Positions 24,601 to 37,632 of a DNA stretch of 64,000 nt are shown here, piece by piece. The stretch's first letter is position 1. Each line of letters begins with the position of its first letter. Source of the DNA: Halisarca cf. caerulea (lineage: Eukaryota > Porifera > Demospongiae > Chondrillida > Halisarcidae); assembly GCA_963170055.1 (NCBI GenBank), contig CAUJGJ010000436.1:127401-191400 (forward strand), read 5' to 3'. Made by a program: the position numbers and the translations under genes. The notes below the pieces were generated by a model. It did no database searches. It had not been told where the DNA came from and worked only from the letters and a program-made list of their open reading frames with translations.

Positions 24601-26034
24601 AGTTCCTAAGATATGACAAATGAAATAGTAATTTTAACTTTTTAAGAAAGTTAAGTTTAAAATGTTACAAAGTTTCAATAAGTTTTATCGCAAAGACAAT
24701 TTTAGAAACATATCTTTAAAATTTAGCAAAGCGCAAAATTGGCAAAGTTCCTAAGATATGACAAATGAAATAGTAATTTTAACTTTCTAAGAAAGTTAAG
24801 TTTAAAATGTTACAAAGTTTCAATAAGTTTTATCGCAAAGACAATTTTAGAAACATAACTTTAAAATTAAGCAAAGCGCAAAATTGTCAAAGTTCCTAAG
24901 ATATGACAAATAAAATAGTAATTTGAACTTTCTAAGAAAGTTAAGTTTAAAATGTTACAAAGTTTCAATAAGTTTTATCGCAAAGACAATTTTAGAAACA
25001 TATCTTTAAAATTAAGCAAAGCGCAAAATTGCCAAAGTTCCTAAGATATGACAAATGAAATAGTAATTTTAACTTTCTAAGAAAGTTAAGTTTAAAATGT
25101 TACAAAGTTTCAATAAGTTTTATCGCAAAGACAATTTTAGAAACATAACTTTAAAATTAAGCAAAGCGCAAAATTGGCAAAGTTGCTAAGATATGACAAA
25201 TGAAATAGTAATTTTAACTTTCTAAGAAATTTAAGTTTAAAATGTTACAAAGTTTCAATAAGTTTTATCGCAAAGACAATTTTAGAAACATATCTTTAAA
25301 ATTAAGCAAAGCGCAAAATTGGCAAAGTTCCTAAGATATGACAAATGAAATAGTAATTTGAACTTTCTAAGAAAGTTAAGTTTAAAATGTTACAAAGTTT
25401 CAATAAGTTTTATCGCAAAGACAATTTTAGAAACATATCTTTAAAATTAAGCAAAGCGCAAAATTGGCAAAGTTCCTAAGATTTGACAAATGAAATAGTA
25501 ATTTTAACTTTCTAAGAAAGTTAAGTTTAAAATGTTACAAAGTTTCAATAAGTTTTATCGCAAAGACAATTTTAGAAACATACCTTTAAAATTAAGCAAA
25601 GCGCAAAATTGGCAAAGTTGCTAAGATATGACAAATGAAATAGTAATTTGAACTTTCTAAGAAAGTTAAGTTTAAAATGTTACAAAGTTTCAATAAGTTT
25701 TATCGCAAAGACAATTTTAGAAACATACCTTTAAAATTAAGCAAAGTGCAAAATTGGCAAAGTTGCTAAGATATGACAAATGAAATAGTAATTTTAACTT
25801 TCTAAGAAAGTTAAGTTTAAAATGTTACAAAGTTTCAATAAGTTTTATCGCAAAGACAATTTTAGAAACATAACTTTAAAATTAAGCAAAGCGCAAAATT
25901 GGCAAAGTTCCTAAGATATGACAAATGAAATAGTAATTTTAACTTTCTAAGAAAGTTAAGTTTAAAATGTTACAAAGTTTCAATAAGTTTTATCGCAAAG
26001 ACAATTTTAGAAACATATCTTTAAAATTAAGCAA
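21687..26034 (+). repeat. Extended derivative of the 870-bp repeat; 11-monomer (1595-bp) periodicity
   Basis: Monomer types of the preceding repeat continue but are joined to new ones: GAAATTTAAG (right arm of the inverted repeat changed), GATTTGAC with C at 129, and T at 3 with TTGCTAAG. The eight units 22845-24004 recur in order at 24440-25599, 1595 bp away; after that the two copies diverge. A related six-unit string at 21252-22121 matches 23135-24004. The unit at 22267 is 143 bp through a 2-bp loss in ATCGCAGAC. Confidence 0.85.
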
Positions 26035-29000
26035 AGCGCAAAATTGACAAAGTTGCTAAGATATGACAAATGAAATAGTAATTTTAACTTTCTAAGAAAG
26101 TTAAGTTTAAAATGTTACAAAGTTTCAATAAGTTTTATCGCAAAGACAATTTTAGAAACATACCTTTAAAATTAAGCAAAGCGCAAAATTGGCAAAGTTC
26201 CTAAGATATGACAAATGAAATAGTAATTTGAACTTTCTAAGAAAGTTAAGTTTAAAATGTTACAAAGTTTCAATAAGTTTTATCGCAAAGACAATTTTAG
26301 AAACATAACTTTAAAATTAAGCAAAGCGCAAAATTGGCAAAGTTCCTAAGATATGACAAATAAAATAGTAATTTGAACTTTCTAAGAAAGTTAAGTTTAA
26401 AATGTTACAAAGTTTCAATAAGTTTTATCGCAAAGACAATTTTAGAAACATATCTTTAAAATTAAGCAAAGCGCAAAATTGGCAAAGTTCCTAAGATATG
26501 ACAAATGAAATAGTAATTTTAACTTTCTAAGAAAGTTAAGTTTAAAATGTTACAAAGTTTCAATAAGTTTTATCGCAAAGACAATTTTAGAAACATATCT
26601 TTAAAATTAAGCAAAGCGCAAAATTGGCAAAGTTCCTAAGATTTGACAAATGAAATAGTAATTTTAACTTTCTAAGAAATTTAAGTTTAAAATGTTACAA
26701 AGTTTCAATAAGTTTTATCGCAAAGACAATTTTAGAAACATACCTTTAAAATTAAGCAAAGTGCAAAATTGGCAAAGTTGCTAAGATATGACAAATGAAA
26801 TAGTAATTTGAACTTTCTAAGAAAGTTAAGTTTAAAATGTTACAAAGTTTCAATAAGTTTTATCGCAAAGACAATTTTAGAAACATACCTTTAAAATTAA
26901 GCAAAGCGCAAAATTGGCAAAGTTCCTAAGATATGACAAATGAAATAGTAATTTGAACTTTCTAAGAAAGTTAAGTTTAAAATGTTACAAAGTTTCAATA
27001 AGTTTTATCGCAAAGACAATTTTAGAAACATATCTTTAAAATTAAGCAAAGCGCAAAATTGGCAAAGTTCCTAAGATATGACAAATGAAATAGTAATTTG
27101 AACTTTCTAAGAAAGTTAAGTTTAAAATGTTACAAAGTTTCAATAAGTTTTATCGCAAAGACAATTTTAGAAACATATCTTTAAAATTAAGCAAAGCGCA
27201 AAATTGACAAAGTTGCTAAGATATGACAAATGAAATAGTAATTTTAACTTTCTAAGAAAGTTAAGTTTAAAATGTTACAAAGTTTCAATAAGTTTTATCG
27301 CAAAGACAATTTTAGAAACATATCTTTAAAATTAAGCAAAGCGCAAAATTGGCAAAATTCCTAAGATATGACAAATGAAATAGTAATTTTAACTTTCTAA
27401 GAAAGTTAAGTTTAAAATGTTACAAAGTTTCAATAAGTTTTATCGCAAAGACAATTTTAGAAACATATCTTTAAAATTAAGCAAAGCGCAAAATTGACAA
27501 AGTTGCTAAGATATGACAAATGAAATAGTAATTTTAACTTTCTAAGAAAGTTAAGTTTAAAATGTTACAAAGTTTCAATAAGTTTTATCGCAAAGACAAT
27601 TTTAGAAACATACCTTTAAAATTAAGCAAAGCGCAAAATTGGCAAAGTTCCTAAGATATGACAAATGAAATAGTAATTTGAACTTTCTAAGAAAGTTAAG
27701 TTTAAAATGTTACAAAGTTTCAATAAGTTTTATCGCAAAGACAATTTTAGAAACATAACTTTAAAATTAAGCAAAGCGCAAAATTGGCAAAGTTCCTAAG
27801 ATATGACAAATAAAATAGTAATTTGAACTTTCTAAGAAAGTTAAGTTTAAAATGTTACAAAGTTTCAATAAGTTTTATCGCAAAGACAATTTTAGAAACA
27901 TATCTTTAAAATTAAGCAAAGCGCAAAATTGGCAAAGTTCCTAAGATATGACAAATGAAATAGTAATTTTAACTTTCTAAGAAAGTTAAGTTTAAAATGT
28001 TACAAAGTTTCAATAAGTTTTATCGCAAAGACAATTTTAGAAACATATCTTTAAAATTAAGCAAAGCGCAAAATTGGCAAAGTTCCTAAGATTTGACAAA
28101 TGAAATAGTAATTTTAACTTTCTAAGAAATTTAAGTTTAAAATGTTACAAAGTTTCAATAAGTTTTATCGCAAAGACAATTTTAGAAACATACCTTTAAA
28201 ATTAAGCAAAGTGCAAAATTGGCAAAGTTGCTAAGATATGACAAATGAAATAGTAATTTGAACTTTCTAAGAAAGTTAAGTTTAAAATGTTACAAAGTTT
28301 CAATAAGTTTTATCGCAAAGACAATTTTAGAAACATACCTTTAAAATTAAGCAAAGCGCAAAATTGGCAAAGTTCCTAAGATATGACAAATGAAATAGTA
28401 ATTTGAACTTTCTAAGAAAGTTAAGTTTAAAATGTTACAAAGTTTCAATAAGTTTTATCGCAAAGACAATTTTAGAAACATAACTTTAAAATTAAGCAAA
28501 GCGCAAAATTGGCAAAGTTCCTAAGATATGACAAATGAAATAGTAATTTTAACTTTCTAAGAAAGTTAAGTTTAAAATGTTACAAAGTTTCAATAAGTTT
28601 TATCGCAAAGACAATTTTAGAAACATACCTTTAAAATTAAGCAAAGCGCAAAATTGGCAAAGTTCCTAAGATATGACAAATGAAATAGTAATTTGAACTT
28701 TCTAAGAAAGTTAAGTTTAAAATGTTACAAAGTTTCAATAAGTTTTATCGCAAAGACAATTTTAGAAACATAACTTTAAAATTAAGCAAAGCGCAAAATT
28801 GGCAAAGTTCCTAAGATATGACAAATAAAATAGTAATTTGAACTTTCTAAGAAAGTTAAGTTTAAAATGTTACAAAGTTTCAATAAGTTTTATCGCAAAG
28901 ACAATTTTAGAAACATATCTTTAAAATTAAGCAAAGCGCAAAATTGGCAAAGTTCCTAAGATATGACAAATGAAATAGTAATTTTAACTTTCTAAGAAAG

Positions 29001-30094
29001 TTAAGTTTAAAATGTTACAAAGTTTCAATAAGTTTTATCGCAAAGACAATTTTAGAAACATATCTTTAAAATTAAGCAAAGCGCAAAATTGGCAAAGTTC
29101 CTAAGATTTGACAAATGAAATAGTAATTTTAACTTTCTAAGAAATTTAAGTTTAAAATGTTACAAAGTTTCAATAAGTTTTATCGCAAAGACAATTTTAG
29201 AAACATACCTTTAAAATTAAGCAAAGTGCAAAATTGGCAAAGTTGCTAAGATATGACAAATGAAATAGTAATTTGAACTTTCTAAGAAAGTTAAGTTTAA
29301 AATGTTACAAAGTTTCAATAAGTTTTATCGCAAAGACAATTTTAGAAACATACCTTTAAAATTAAGCAAAGCGCAAAATTGGCAAAGTTCCTAAGATATG
29401 ACAAATGAAATAGTAATTTGAACTTTCTAAGAAAGTTAAGTTTAAAATGTTACAAAGTTTCAATAAGTTTTATCGCAAAGACAATTTTAGAAACATAACT
29501 TTAAAATTAAGCAAAGCGCAAAATTGGCAAAGTTCCTAAGATATGACAAATGAAATAGTAATTTTAACTTTCTAAGAAAGTTAAGTTTAAAATATTACAA
29601 AGTTTCAATAAGTTTTATCGCAAAGACAATTTTAGAAACATATCTTTAAAATTAAGCAAAGCGCAAAATTGACAAAGTTGCTAAGATATGACAAATGAAA
29701 TAGTAATTTTAACTTTCTAAGAAAGTTAAGTTTAAAATGTTACAAAGTTTCAATAAGTTTTATCGCAAAGACAATTTTAGAAACATACCTTTAAAATTAA
29801 GCAAAGCGCAAAATTGGCAAAGTTCCTAAGATATGACAAATGAAATAGTAATTTGAACTTTCTAAGAAAGTTAAGTTTAAAATGTTACAAAGTTTCAATA
29901 AGTTTTATCGCAAAGACAATTTTAGAAACATAACTTTAAAATTAAGCAAAGCGCAAAATTGGCAAAGTTCCTAAGATATGACAAATGAAATAGTAATTTT
30001 AACTTTCTAAGAAAGTTAAGTTTAAAATGTTACAAAGTTTCAATAAGTTTTATCGCAAAGACAATTTTAGAAACATATCTTTAAAATTAAGCAA
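26035..30094 (+). repeat. Five-to-seven-monomer higher-order repeat domain
   Basis: A five-unit string starts at 26180, 27630 and 28645: (1) G at 51, A at 129; (2) ACAAATAAAATAG; (3) plain, T at 129; (4) GATTTGAC with GAAATTTAAG and C at 129; (5) T at 3 with TTGCTAAG, G at 51 and C at 129. The copies are spaced 1450 and 1015 bp apart because different numbers of filler units separate them, several being TTGACAAAGTTGCTAAG units (26035, 27195, 27485, 29660). Private changes include GCAAAATTCC in the 27340 unit and AAAATATTAC in the 29515 unit. Confidence 0.85.
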
Positions 30095-30239
30095 AGCGCA
30101 AAATTGGCAAAGTTCCTAAGATATGACAAATGAAATAGTAATTTTAACTTTCGAAGAAAGTTAAGTTTAAAATGTTACAAAGTTTCAATAAGTTTTATCG
30201 CAAAGACAATTTTAGAAACATAACTTTAAAATTAAGCAA

Positions 30240-31979
30240 AGCGCAAAATTGGCAAAGTTCCTAAGATATGACAAATCAAATAGTAATTTGAACTTTCTAA
30301 GAAAGTTAAGTTTAAAATGTTACAAAGTTTCAATAAGTTTTATCGCAAAGACAATTTTAGAAACACATCTTTAAAATTAAGCAAAGCGCAAAATTGACAA
30401 AGTTCCTAAGATATGACAAATGAAATAGTAATTTGAACTTTCTAAGAAAGTTAAGTTTAAAATGTTACAAAGTTTCAATAAGTTTTATCGCAAAGACAAT
30501 TTTAGAAACATAACTTTAAAATTAAGGAAAGTGCAAAATTGGCAAAGTTGCTAAGATATGACAAATGAAATAGTAATTTTAACTTTCTAAGAAAGTTAAG
30601 TTTAAAATGTTACAAAGTTTCAATAAGTTTTATCGCAAAGACAATTTTAGAAACATAACTTTAAAATTAAGCAAAGCGCAAAATTGGCAAAGTTCCTAAG
30701 ATATGACAAATGAAATAGTAATTTGAACTTTCTAAGAAAGTTAAGTTTAAAATGTTACAAAGTTTCAATAAGTTTTATCGCAAAGACAATTTTAGAAACA
30801 TAACTTTAAAATTAAGCAAAGTGCAAAATTGGCAAAGTTGCTAAGATATGACAAATGAAATAGTAATTTTAACTTTCTAAGAAAGTTAAGTTTAAAATGT
30901 TACAAAGTTTCAATAAGTTTTATCGCAAAGACAATTTTAGAAACATATCTTTAAAATTAAGCAAAGCGCAAAATTGGCAAAGTTCCTAAGATTTGACAAA
31001 TGAAATAGTAATTTTAACTTTCTAAGAAAGTTAAGTTTAAAATGTTACAAAGTTTCAATAAGTTTTATCGCAAAGACAATTTTAGAAACATAACTTTAAA
31101 ATTTAGCAAAGCGCAAAATTGGCAAAGTTGCTAAGATATGACAAATGAAATAGTAATTTTAACTTTCTAAGAAAGTTAAGTTTAAAATGTTACAAAGTTT
31201 CAATAAGTTTTATCGCAAAGACAATTTTAGAAACATAACTTTAAAATTAAGCAAAGCGCAAAATTGGCAAAGTTCCTAAGATATGACAAATGAAATAGTA
31301 ATTTGAACTTTCTAAGAAAGTTAAGTTTAAAATGTTACAAAGTTTCAATAAGTTTTATCGCAAAGACAATTTTAGAAACATAACTTTAAAATTAAGCAAA
31401 GTGCAAAATTGGCAAAGTTGCTAAGATATGACAAATGAAATAGTAATTTTAACTTTCTAAGAAAGTTAAGTTTAAAATGTTACAAAGTTTCAATAAGTTT
31501 TATCGCAAAGACAATTTTAGAAACATATCTTTAAAATTAAGCAAAGCGCAAAATTGGCAAAGTTCCTAAGATTTGACAAATGAAATAGTAATTTTAACTT
31601 TCTAAGAAAGTTAAGTTTAAAATGTTACAAAGTTTCAATAAGTTTTATCGCAAAGACAATTTTAGAAACATAACTTTAAAATTTAGCAAAGCGCAAAATT
31701 GGCAAAGTTGCTAAGATATGACAAATGAAATAGTAATTTTAACTTTCTAAGAAAGTTAAGTTTAAAATGTTACAAAGTTTCAATAAGTTTTATCGCAAAG
31801 ACAATTTTAGAAACATAACTTTAAAATTAAGCAAAGCGCAAAATTGGCAAAGTTCCTAAGATATGACAAATGAAATAGTAATTTTAACTTTCTAAGAAAG
31901 TTAAGTTTAAAATGTTACAAAGTTTCAATAAGTTTTATCGTAAAGACAATTTTAGAAACATATCTTTAAAATTAAGCAA
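30240..31979 (+). repeat. Twelve-monomer block with an internal tetramer expansion
   Basis: The block opens with a unit carrying the rare ACAAATCAAATAG and AAACACATC markers, then a TTGACAAAG unit ending AAGGAAAG. The four units 30675-31254 (G at 51; T at 3 with TTGCTAAG; GATTTGAC with T at 140; TTGCTAAG) are repeated immediately at 31255-31834, a 580-bp tandem tetramer. The block ends with a CGTAAAG unit at 31835. A shorter version lies at 37633-38792 with only one tetramer. Confidence 0.9.
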
Positions 31980-34299
31980 AGCGCAAAATTGACAAAGTTC
32001 CTAAGATATGACAAATGAAATAGTAATTTTAACTTTCTAAGAAAGTTAAGTTTAAAATGTTACAAAGTTTCAATAAGTTTTATCGCAAAGACAATTTTAG
32101 AAACATATCTTTAAAATTAAGCAAAGCGCAAAATTGGCAAAGTTCCTAAGATATGACAAATGAAATAGTAATTTTAACTTTCGAAGAAAGTTAAGTTTAA
32201 AATGTTACAAAGTTTCAATAAGTTTTATCGCAAAGACAATTTTAGAAACATATCTTTAAAATTAAGCAAAGCGCAAAATTGGCAAAGTTCCTAAGATATG
32301 ACAAATGAAATAGTAATTTGAACTTTCTAAGAAAGTTAAGTTTAAAATGTTACAAAGTTTCAATAAGTTTTATCGCAAAGACAATTTTAGAAACATAACT
32401 TTAAAATTAAGCAAAGCGCAAAATTGGCAAAGTTCCTAAGATATGACAAATGAAATAGTAATTTTAACTTTCTAAGAAAGTTAAGTTTAAAATGTTACAA
32501 AGTTTCAATAAGTTTTATCGCAAAGACAATTTTAGAAACATAACTTTAAAATTAAGCAAAGTGCAAAATTGGCAAAGTTGCTAAGATATGACAAATGAAA
32601 TAGAAATTTTAACTTTCTAAGAAAGTTAAGTTTAAAATGTTACAAAGTTTCAATAAGTTTTATCGCAAAGACAATTTTAGAAACATAACTTTAAAATTAA
32701 GCAAAGTGCAAAATTGGCAAAGTTCCTAAGATATGACAAATGAAATAGTAATTTTAACTTTCTAAGAAAGTTAAGTTTAAAATGTTACAAAGTTTCAATA
32801 AGTTTTATCGCAAAGACAATTTTAGAAACATATCTTTAAAATTAAGCAAAGCGCAAAATTGACAAAGTTCCTAAGATATGACAAATGAAATAGTAATTTT
32901 AACTTTCTAAGAAAGTTAAGTTTAAAATGTTACAAAGTTTCAATAAGTTTTATCGCAAAGACAATTTTAGAAACATAACTTTAAAATTAAGCAAAGTGCA
33001 AAATTGGCAAAGTTGCTAAGATATGACAAATGAAATAGTAATGTTAACTTTCTAAGAAAGTTAAGTTTAAAATGTTACAAAGTTTCAATAAGTTTTATCG
33101 CAAAGACAATTTTAGAAACATAACTTTAAAATTAAGCAAAGCGCAAAATTGGCAAAGTTCCTAAGATATGACAAATGAAATAGTAATTTTAACTTTCTAA
33201 GAAAGTTAAGTTTAAAATGTTACAAAGTTTCAATAAGTTTTATCGCAAAGACAATTTTAGAAACATATCTTTAAAATTAAGCAAAGCGCAAAATTGACAA
33301 AGTTCCTAAGATATGACAAATGAAATAGTAATTTTAACTTTCTAAGAAAGTTAAGTTTAAAATGTTACAAAGTTTCAATAAGTTTTATCGCAAAGACAAT
33401 TTTAGAAACATATCTTTAAAATTAAGCAAAGCGCAAAATTGGCAAAGTTCCTAAGATATGACAAATGAAATAGTAATTTTAACTTTCTAAGAAAGTTAAG
33501 TTTAAAATGTTACAAAGTTTCAATAAGTTTTATCGCAAAGACAATTTTAGAAACATACCTTTAAAATTAAGCAAAGCGCAAAATTGGCAAAGTTCCTAAG
33601 ATATGACAAATGAAATAGTAATTTGAACTTTCTAAGAAAGTTAAGTTTAAAATGTTACAAAGTTTCAATAAGTTTTATCGCAAAGACAATTTTAGAAACA
33701 TATCTTTAAAATTAAGCAAACCGCAAAATTGACAAAGTTCCTAAGATATGACAAATGAAATAGTAATTTTAACTTTCTAAGAAAGTTAAGTTTAAAATGT
33801 TACAAAGTTTCAATAAGTTTTATCGCAAAGACAATTTTAGAAACATAACTTTAAAATTAAGCAAAGTGCAAAATTGGCAAAGTTGCTAAGATATGACAAA
33901 TGAAATAGTAATTTGAACTTTCTAAGAAAGTTAAGTTTAAAATGTTACAAAGTTTCAATAAGTTTTATCGCAAAGACAATTTTAGAAACATAACTTTAAA
34001 ATTAAGCAAAGCGCAAAATTGGCAAAGTTCCTAAGATATGACAAATGAAATAGTAATTTTAACTTTCTAAGAAAGTTAAGTTTAAAATGTTACAAAGTTT
34101 CAATAAGTTTTATCGCAAAGACAATTTTAGAAACATATCTTTAAAATTAAGCAAAGCGCAAAATTGACAAAGTTCCTAAGATATGACAAATGAAATAGTA
34201 ATTTTAACTTTCTAAGAAAGTTAAGTTTAAAATGTTACAAAGTTTCAATAAGTTTTATCGCAAAGACAATTTTAGAAACATAACTTTAAAATTAAGCAA

Positions 34300-35314
34300 A
34301 GCGCAAAATTGGCAAAGTTCCTAAGATATGACAAATGAAATAGTAATTTTAACTTTCTAAGAAAGTTAAGTTTAAAATGTTACAAAGTTTCAATAAGTTT
34401 TATCGCAAAGACAATTTTAGAAACATATCTTTAAAATTAAGCAAAGCGCAAAATTGACAAAGTTCCTAAGATATGACAAATGAAATAGTAATTTTAACTT
34501 TCTAAGAAAGTTAAGTTTAAAATGTTACAAAGTTTCAATAAGTTTTATCGCAAAGACAATTTTAGAAACATAACTTTAAAATTAAGCAAAGTGCAAAATT
34601 GGCAAAGTTGCTAAGATATGACAAATGAAATAGTAATTTTAATTTTCTAAGAAAGTTAAGTTTAAAATGTTACAAAGTTTCAATAAGTTTTATCGCAAAG
34701 ACAATTTTAGAAACATAACTTTAAAATTAAGCAAAGCGCAAAATTGGCAAAGTTGCTAAGATATGACAAATGAAATAGTAATTTTAACTTTCTAAGAAAG
34801 TTAAGTTTAAAATGTTACAAAGTTTCAATAAGTTTTATCGCAAAGACAATTTTAGAAACATATCTTTAAAATTAAGCAAAGCGCAAAATTGACAAAGTTC
34901 CTAAGATATGACAAATGAAATAGTAATTTTAACTTTCTAAGAAAGTTAAGTTTAAAATGTTACAAAGTTTCAATAAGTTTTATCGCAAAGACAATTTTAG
35001 AAACATATCTTTAAAATTAAGCAAAGCGCAAAATTGGCAAAGTTGCTAAGATATGACAAATGAAATAGTAATTTTAACTTTCTAAGAAAGTTAAGTTTAA
35101 AATGTTACAAAGTTTCAATAAGTTTTATCGCAAAGACAATTTTAGAAACATAACTTTAAAATTAAGCAAAGCGCAAAATTGGCAAAGTTCCTAAGATATG
35201 ACAAATGAAATAGTAATTTGAACTTTCTAAGAAAGTTAAGTTTAAAATGTTACAAAGTTTCAATAAGTTTTATCGCAAAGACAATTTTAGAAACATAACT
35301 TTAAAATTAAGCAA
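34300..35314 (+). repeat. 1015-bp seven-monomer block, copy 1
   Basis: Seven units from 34300 match 35893-36907 at an offset of 1593 bp. The specific marker is TAATTTTCTAAG, which changes the left arm of the inverted repeat, in the units at 34590 and 36183; I saw it nowhere else. The order is plain, TTGAC, T-type with TTGCTAAG, TTGCTAAG, TTGAC, TTGCTAAG, G at 51. Confidence 0.87.
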
Positions 35315-35892
35315 AGCGCAAAATTGACAAAGTTCCTAAGATATGACAAATGAAATAGTAATTTTAACTTTCTAAGAAAGTTAAGTTTAAAATGTTACAA
35401 AGTTTCAATAAGTTTTATCGCAAAGACAATTTTAGAAACATAACTTTAAAATTAAGCAAAGCGCAAAATTGGCAAAGTTCCTAAGATATGACAAATGAAA
35501 TAGTAATTTTAACTTTCTAAGAAAGTTAAGTTTAAAATGTTACAAAGTTTCAATAAGTTTTATCGCAAAGACAATTTTAGAAACATATCTTTAAAATTAA
35601 GCAAAGCGCAAAATTGGCAAAGTTCCTAAGATTTGACAAATGAAATAGTAATTTTAACTTTCTAAGAAAGTTAAGTTTAAAATGTTACAAAGTTTCAATA
35701 AGTTTTATCGCAGACAATTTTAGAAACATAACTTTAAAATTAAGCAAAGTGCAAAATTGGCAAAGTTGCTAAGATATGACAAATGAAATAGTAATTTTAA
35801 CTTTCTAAGAAAGTTAAGTTTAAAATGTTACAAAGTTTCAATAAGTTTTATCGCAAAGACAATTTTAGAAACATAACTTTAAAATTAAGCAA

Positions 35893-36907
35893 AGCGCAAA
35901 ATTGGCAAACTTCCTAAGATATGACAAATGAAATAGTAATTTTAACTTTCTAAGAAAGTTAAGTTTAAAATGTTACAAAGTTTCAATAAGTTTTATCGCA
36001 AAGACAATTTTAGAAACATATCTTTAAAATTAAGCAAAGCGCAAAATTGACAAAGTTCCTAAGATATGACAAATGAAATAGTAATTTTAACTTTCTAAGA
36101 AAGTTAAGTTTAAAATGTTACAAAGTTTCAATAAGTTTTATCGCAAAGACAATTTTAGAAACATAACTTTAAAATTAAGCAAAGTGCAAAATTGGCAAAG
36201 TTGCTAAGATATGACAAATGAAATAGTAATTTTAATTTTCTAAGAAAGTTAAGTTTAAAATGTTACAAAGTTTCAATAAGTTTTATCGCAAAGACAATTT
36301 TAGAAACATAACTTTAAAATTAAGCAAAGCGCAAAATTGGCAAAGTTGCTAAGATATGACAAATGAAATAGTAATTTTAACTTTCTAAGAAAGTTAAGTT
36401 TAAAATGTTACAAAGTTTCAATAAGTTTTATCGCAAAGACAATTTTAGAAACATATCTTTAAAATTAAGCAAAGCGCAAAATTGACAAAGTTCCTAAGAT
36501 ATGACAAATGAAATAGTAATTTTAACTTTCTAAGAAAGTTAAGTTTAAAATGTTACAAAGTTTCAATAAGTTTTATCGCAAAGACAATTTTAGAAACATA
36601 TCTTTAAAATTAAGCAAAGCGCAAAATTGGCAAAGTTGCTAAGATATGACAAATGAAATAGTAATTTTAACTTTCTAAGAAAGTTAAGTTTAAAATGTTA
36701 CAAAGTTTCAATAAGTTTTATCGCAAAGACAATTTTAGAAACATAACTTTAAAATTAAGCAAAGCGCAAAATTGGCAAAGTTCCTAAGATATGACAAATG
36801 AAATAGTAATTTGAACTTTCTAAGAAAGTTAAGTTTAAAATGTTACAAAGTTTCAATAAGTTTTATCGCAAAGACAATTTTAGAAACATAACTTTAAAAT
36901 TAAGCAA
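35893..36907 (+). repeat. 1015-bp seven-monomer block, copy 2
   Basis: Second copy of 34300-35314. Its first unit has a private GCAAACTTCC change. The offset of 1593 bp is eleven monomers minus two bases; the missing two bases are in the 143-bp unit at 35605 (ATCGCAGAC), which lies between the matched blocks. Confidence 0.86.
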
Positions 36908-37632
36908 AGTGCAAAATTGGCAAAGTTGCTAAGATATGACAAATGAAATAGTAATTTTAACTTTCTAAGAAAGTTAAGTTTAAAATGTTACAAAGTTTCA
37001 ATAAGTTTTATCGCAAAGACAATTTTAGAAACATATCTTTAAAATTAAGCAAAGCGCAAAATTGGCAAAGTTCCTAAGATTTGACAAATGAAATAGTAAT
37101 TTTAACTTTCTAAGAAAGTTAAGTTTAAAATGTTACAAAGTTTCAATAAGTTTTATCGCAAAGACAATTTTAGAAACATAACTTTAAAATTTAGCAAAGC
37201 GCAAAATTGGCAAAGTTGCTAAGATATGACAAATGAAATAGTAATTTTAACTTTCTAAGAAAGTTAAGTTTAAAATGTTACAAAGTTTCAATAAGTTTTA
37301 TCGCAAAGACAATTTTAGAAACATAACTTTAAAATTAAGCAAAGCGCAAAATTGGCAAAGTTCCTAAGATATGACAAATGAAATAGTAATTTTAACTTTC
37401 TAAGAAAGTTAAGTTTAAAATGTTACAAAGTTTCAATAAGTTTTATCGTAAAGACAATTTTAGAAACATATCTTTAAAATTAAGCAAAGCGCAAAATTGA
37501 CAAAGTTCCTAAGATATGACAAATGAAATAGTAATTTGAACTTTCTAAGAAAGTTAAGTTTAAAATGTTACAAAGTTTCAATAAGTTTTATCGCAAAGAC
37601 AATTTTAGAAACATAACTTTAAAATTAAGCAA

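Noticed and set aside
18062..28934. AATAAA polyadenylation signals in the ACAAATAAAATAG monomers
   Set aside because: The hexamer arises from one G-to-A change in an AT-rich satellite, and there is no gene for it to serve.
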